A model generated the notes under the pieces. It saw only the letters and a list, made by a program, of their open reading frames with translations, ran no database searches and was not told where the DNA came from. From Agarivorans sp050870875 (GTDB taxonomy: Bacteria > Pseudomonadota > Gammaproteobacteria > Enterobacterales > Celerinatantimonadaceae): a stretch of DNA of 64,000 bases. Location of the stretch: NCBI RefSeq assembly GCF_050870875.2, contig NZ_CP194041.2:3038001-3102000 (forward strand), in the 5' to 3' direction. A program made the translations under genes and the position numbers. Positions 61,359-64,000 of this stretch are shown here, in pieces (the stretch's first letter is position 1; each line of letters begins with the position of its first letter).

Positions 61359-62527
61359 AAGCTGTTTATCTAAGTCATTATCAACGAACTGCCTTTAGTC
61401 GAGCCCACCCTAAAAAATCCGAGGTTGACGCCTTAGCGCCAATACGTGGCGATACACTTTTGGCACAACTGATCGACCATGCGTTAATCGAAACCGCGGT
61501 TAATGCAGATAAGGTGGATGACCTATCGCTCGGCTGCGCACTCAGTGTTAAAGATCAGTGGAGTTTTGGTGGACGTTATCCGCTTTATCAAAGCCAATTA
61601 GGCGATCAGTGTGCCAGCAGAAGTATCGACCAGCAATGTGGTTCCGGGATCTCAGCAATCCGTTCCAGTGCATTAATTTTAGCTTCGGGGGCAGCCGATA
61701 TCGCACTCGCCGGAGGCTATGAAAACATGACTCGGATCCCCATGGGCCCCTCGTTATTTCAGCAAGGTATTCTCACGATTCCAGAACATTACGCCGATCG
61801 TTATCAAATGGATGTCGTGATGAATATGGGCCTCACAGCAGAAGCCTTGATGAAAAAAACACAGTGCGACCGAAACACTATGGACGAATTCGCTTTAAGC
61901 TCACACCAACGTGCAGCCAATGCCCAAGCCAGTGGTTACTTAAGCCAAGAAATTCTGCCGATCCATACCAAGCATGACTCCGTATTTGAACAGGATGCCA
62001 ACATTCGAAGCGATACCAGCCTCAGCCAACTCGCAGCGCTTAAACCGGTATTCACTGAAAACGGTCATATAACCGCTGGGAATAGCTCCCCCTTAACCAG
62101 TGGTGCGGCGCTGATGATGTTAATGACGGAGTCAGCTTTAGAGGAGCATCATGCTCAACCACTCGCTCGAATAGTTGCTTGCGCCGATCGAGGTACTCAA
62201 CCAGAACTTATGGGACAAGGTGTGGTGCCCGCGATACAGCGAGTGCTGCAAATGGCGAAGCTAAAACCAGAGCAAATCGATTGCTGGGAAATTAACGAAG
62301 CATTTAGCATCGTACCACTTTATGCAATGGCACAATTGGGAATTAGCCATGAACAGCTAAATATAAACGGCGGAGCCATCGCCCTCGGCCATCCCCTTGG
62401 AGCCAGTGGTATTCGCTTAGTTGGCACACTTGCTCGAACCTTACACCAACAACAAGCTCGCTACGGTGTTGCTGCCGCTTGTATCGGAGGCGGTCAAGGG
62501 ATCGCGATGTTAATCGAGCGAGTCTAA
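61355..62527 (+). CDS. Thiolase (acetyl-CoA acyltransferase)
   Basis: A 390-residue thiolase. The nucleophilic cysteine lies in DQQCGSGISAI near residue 90. The other catalytic residues are in CWEINEAFSIV, GGAIALGHPLGASG (H) and ACIGGGQG (C). The start ATG at 61355 overlaps the preceding stop. It would cleave a beta-ketoacyl-CoA made by the CoA-transferase step, completing degradation to acetyl-CoA. Confidence 0.93.
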   Translation: MKAVYLSHYQRTAFSRAHPKKSEVDALAPIRGDTLLAQLIDHALIETAVNADKVDDLSLGCALSVKDQWSFGGRYPLYQSQLGDQCASRSIDQQCGSGISAIRSSALILASGAADIALAGGYENMTRIPMGPSLFQQGILTIPEHYADRYQMDVVMNMGLTAEALMKKTQCDRNTMDEFALSSHQRAANAQASGYLSQEILPIHTKHDSVFEQDANIRSDTSLSQLAALKPVFTENGHITAGNSSPLTSGAALMMLMTESALEEHHAQPLARIVACADRGTQPELMGQGVVPAIQRVLQMAKLKPEQIDCWEINEAFSIVPLYAMAQLGISHEQLNINGGAIALGHPLGASGIRLVGTLARTLHQQQARYGVAAACIGGGQGIAMLIERV

Positions 62528-62554
62528 AATCCATATCATTGATCATATATTCCC

Positions 62555-62587
62555 CATATCCATGTAACAGTTTGTTCCATGGATATG
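62555..62587. terminator. Stem-loop after the catabolic operon
   Basis: CATATCCATG (62555-62564) pairs with CATGGATATG (62578-62587). It lies 28 bp past the thiolase stop. No T-run follows. Confidence 0.5.
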
Positions 62588-62903
62588 CAACCACCGTTAC
62601 TTTCGAGTCATTCAGCAATGCTAAAAAACCTAGAGAGAAATTACTAACGTTTTGTTCACATAGAACATTATAGAGCTGTAATCCTTTATAAATCAGGCGT
62701 ATACTTCAATGCTTCTCGACTGGCAGTCACTCTTAATATGAGAGTGACATGATGTCAAAGCCCTGCCGTAACGTGACTCTATTCACCCAGCGCTTGCCAG
62801 CCAGAGAAATAATAATATGAGCACTGATTAGCCGCTCATCAAAGGTACTCTCTTTTAATCAGCGGCATTGTGTAAAAAATATTGACTTATTAAGGGAATT
62901 AAA
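62588..62903. other. Intergenic region
   Basis: No gene is seen. The segment presumably contains the promoter of the following lipoprotein gene. AAGGGAATTAAA just before 62904 acts as its ribosome-binding site. Confidence 0.4.
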
Positions 62904-63602
62904 ATGAAAGTTACAGTCTTACCATTCTTTATGTTAGCGGTTTCAATCGGGGGTTGTGGTAGTAGCAATAGCGAGAGTGGCGATGTAAAAAACATCGATA
63001 TCGAGAATGCCTCCATTTGTTTTAATGAAGATTTATATGAGCTCGGTGCAACACAGACTATCAGCATGGTCGCGCAAGATGGATCCATTGAGACCAGTTT
63101 AACGAAAGTGATTGAAGAAACAACTTACCGGAGCCAGCCTGCATTGCTCGCTCAAACAACCGAAAATAACGTCACCGATAACGCCTATTTATTCATCGAT
63201 GAAGGGAATAAAGAACAAATCATGTTGGGCGAAACTGATAATGCAAATGAAAACGAATTGAGCTATACGCCTGGTACCTCAATGCGATTTGACGTAGATA
63301 AAGGTGATATTCATCGTCAAACCATTACCATGATCGTAAACAACTCATCGGGGGTTGACCAAGAATTTGTGATCAACATTAGTTCTGAATTTCAAGGCTT
63401 TGAAAACATCACTGTTCCTGCTGGTAGCTTCAAAACATGCAAATTTGAACAAAATTATTCAATGACATTACCTGACGGCTCTCCGGCTGATAGTAAGGCT
63501 ATCATCTGGTATGCAGCAAACTACGGAGTGGAAGTTCAAGTATCAAATGATGGAACTATTAGCAAACTGGTTGAAGCAGAGCTCAATGGCGTCAAAATGT
63601 AA
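62904..63602 (+). CDS. Predicted lipoprotein
   Basis: A 232-residue protein with a lipoprotein signal (MKVTVLPFFMLAVSIGGC, lipobox SIGGC, Cys18). After a serine/glycine-rich linker (GSSNSESGD) the mature domain is beta-rich, with segments such as FENITVPAGSFKTCKFEQNY resembling many secreted lipoproteins that carry a single conserved cysteine. No family recognised with confidence. Confidence 0.72.
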   Translation: MKVTVLPFFMLAVSIGGCGSSNSESGDVKNIDIENASICFNEDLYELGATQTISMVAQDGSIETSLTKVIEETTYRSQPALLAQTTENNVTDNAYLFIDEGNKEQIMLGETDNANENELSYTPGTSMRFDVDKGDIHRQTITMIVNNSSGVDQEFVINISSEFQGFENITVPAGSFKTCKFEQNYSMTLPDGSPADSKAIIWYAANYGVEVQVSNDGTISKLVEAELNGVKM

Positions 63603-63789
63603 ATTCCAAATGGTGTTTATTTCAATATTTAAACGATGATACAGCTGGTTAAAAAATGGGGAGATAAGTCTCCTCGCTCCACCCGCACTAGCCATTAAAA
63701 ACGCAGCCATCAGGCTCGGCCTAAAGGTAGCGTTTTAAACATCTCATCAAGCAAGCTCTAGCGCATCCGAGTAAGCCTTGAAAGTCAGC
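63603..63789. other. Intergenic region between convergent genes
   Basis: No gene or clear terminator was seen in these 187 bp. Confidence 0.35.
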
Positions 63790-63999
63790 TCACTGTGCCA
63801 CGCTGGTAAACCAGCTGACGACAACAATCAGCCCACTAATCAACAAGCCTTCGCCAAGACCAACCGCCATCACAATCTGTCGTCGCGGTAAACCGGCCAA
63901 GCGCGCGAGATAGACAATCAGCTCGGTAAATACCAAAGGGAAAAAAGCCCATCCGGCAATCGCCGCAACACCAAAAGAGCGAACCCAGCGCTGCGCTCG
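63790..63999 (-). CDS. 3' end of a membrane protein (cut by window edge)
   Basis: The minus strand is open from the window end to a TGA at 63790-63792. It encodes 69 residues with two hydrophobic segments (FGVAAIAGWAFFPLVFTELI, LLISGLIVVVSWFTSVAQ) separated by a short basic loop (RLAGLPRRQ). The 5' part is outside the window, so no family can be given. Confidence 0.6.
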   Translation of the reverse strand, partial: RAQRWVRSFGVAAIAGWAFFPLVFTELIVYLARLAGLPRRQIVMAVGLGEGLLISGLIVVVSWFTSVAQ

Positions 64000-64000
64000 T

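Overview
The window looks like the chromosome of a marine gammaproteobacterium of the Vibrio/Shewanella/Alteromonadales kind. The reasons are a chromosomal-integron remnant with Vibrio-type attC sites, a HigB-2/HigA-2 pair resembling the one in the Vibrio cholerae superintegron, a DUF3297 gene, an aerobactin-type siderophore locus, and moderate GC. I cannot name the genus from sequence alone.

Layout. 1-2.6 kb: a STAS-domain protein followed by the first codons of another gene, then an alanine/sodium symporter. 2.8-8.1 kb: an accessory patch bounded by inverted copies of a ~290-bp repeat. It holds a two-gene cassette (AIPR-family abortive-infection protein plus a small unknown), an ISAs1-family element inserted in an attC-like site, and a 5'-truncated cassette gene. 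8.3-13.5 kb: a DUF3297 gene, then a three-gene exopolysaccharide operon on the minus strand (Wzz-like protein, GT4 glycosyltransferase, GT2-phosphoglycosyltransferase fusion). The 3' end of the last gene has been tandemly copied in 123-bp units. 13.7-27.4 kb: a complete hydroxamate-citrate siderophore locus controlled from a Fur box. It has a stand-alone NIS synthetase, MFS exporter, TonB receptor, ABC importer (ATPase, binding protein, double permease), a YdjA-like nitroreductase, an NIS synthetase fused to an IucB-like acetyltransferase, and an IucD-like N-monooxygenase. Together these would hydroxylate, acetylate and couple lysine (or a related amine) to citrate, export the product and re-import its ferric form.

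28.3-31.7 kb holds small unlinked genes. 31.8-50.8 kb is a decayed integron. The integrase lies at the right end on the plus strand, and the cassettes run leftwards on the minus strand, separated by attC sites of several unlike families. They include SDRs, a GFA protein, lipoproteins, a zinc-ribbon/membrane pair, higBA and small membrane proteins. The array is broken by IS256, ISAs1, IS110, IS481 and ISL3 elements and by IS91, IS3, IS110 and RAYT fragments, many of them lying inside attC sites. The integrase carries three independent lesions: an ISL3 element splits its predicted LexA box, a 7-bp duplication shifts its frame, and a 12-bp unit near the C-terminal catalytic region is present five times.

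51-64 kb is ordinary chromosome: an EamA exporter, an exported protein, a P-loop kinase-like protein, and a LysR regulator divergent from an eight-gene catabolic operon. That operon encodes an aminotransferase, a polar amino-acid ABC transporter, a two-subunit CoA-transferase, an M20 deacylase and a thiolase, and resembles the Bacillus yodTSRQ set. A lipoprotein and the 3' end of a membrane protein close the window.
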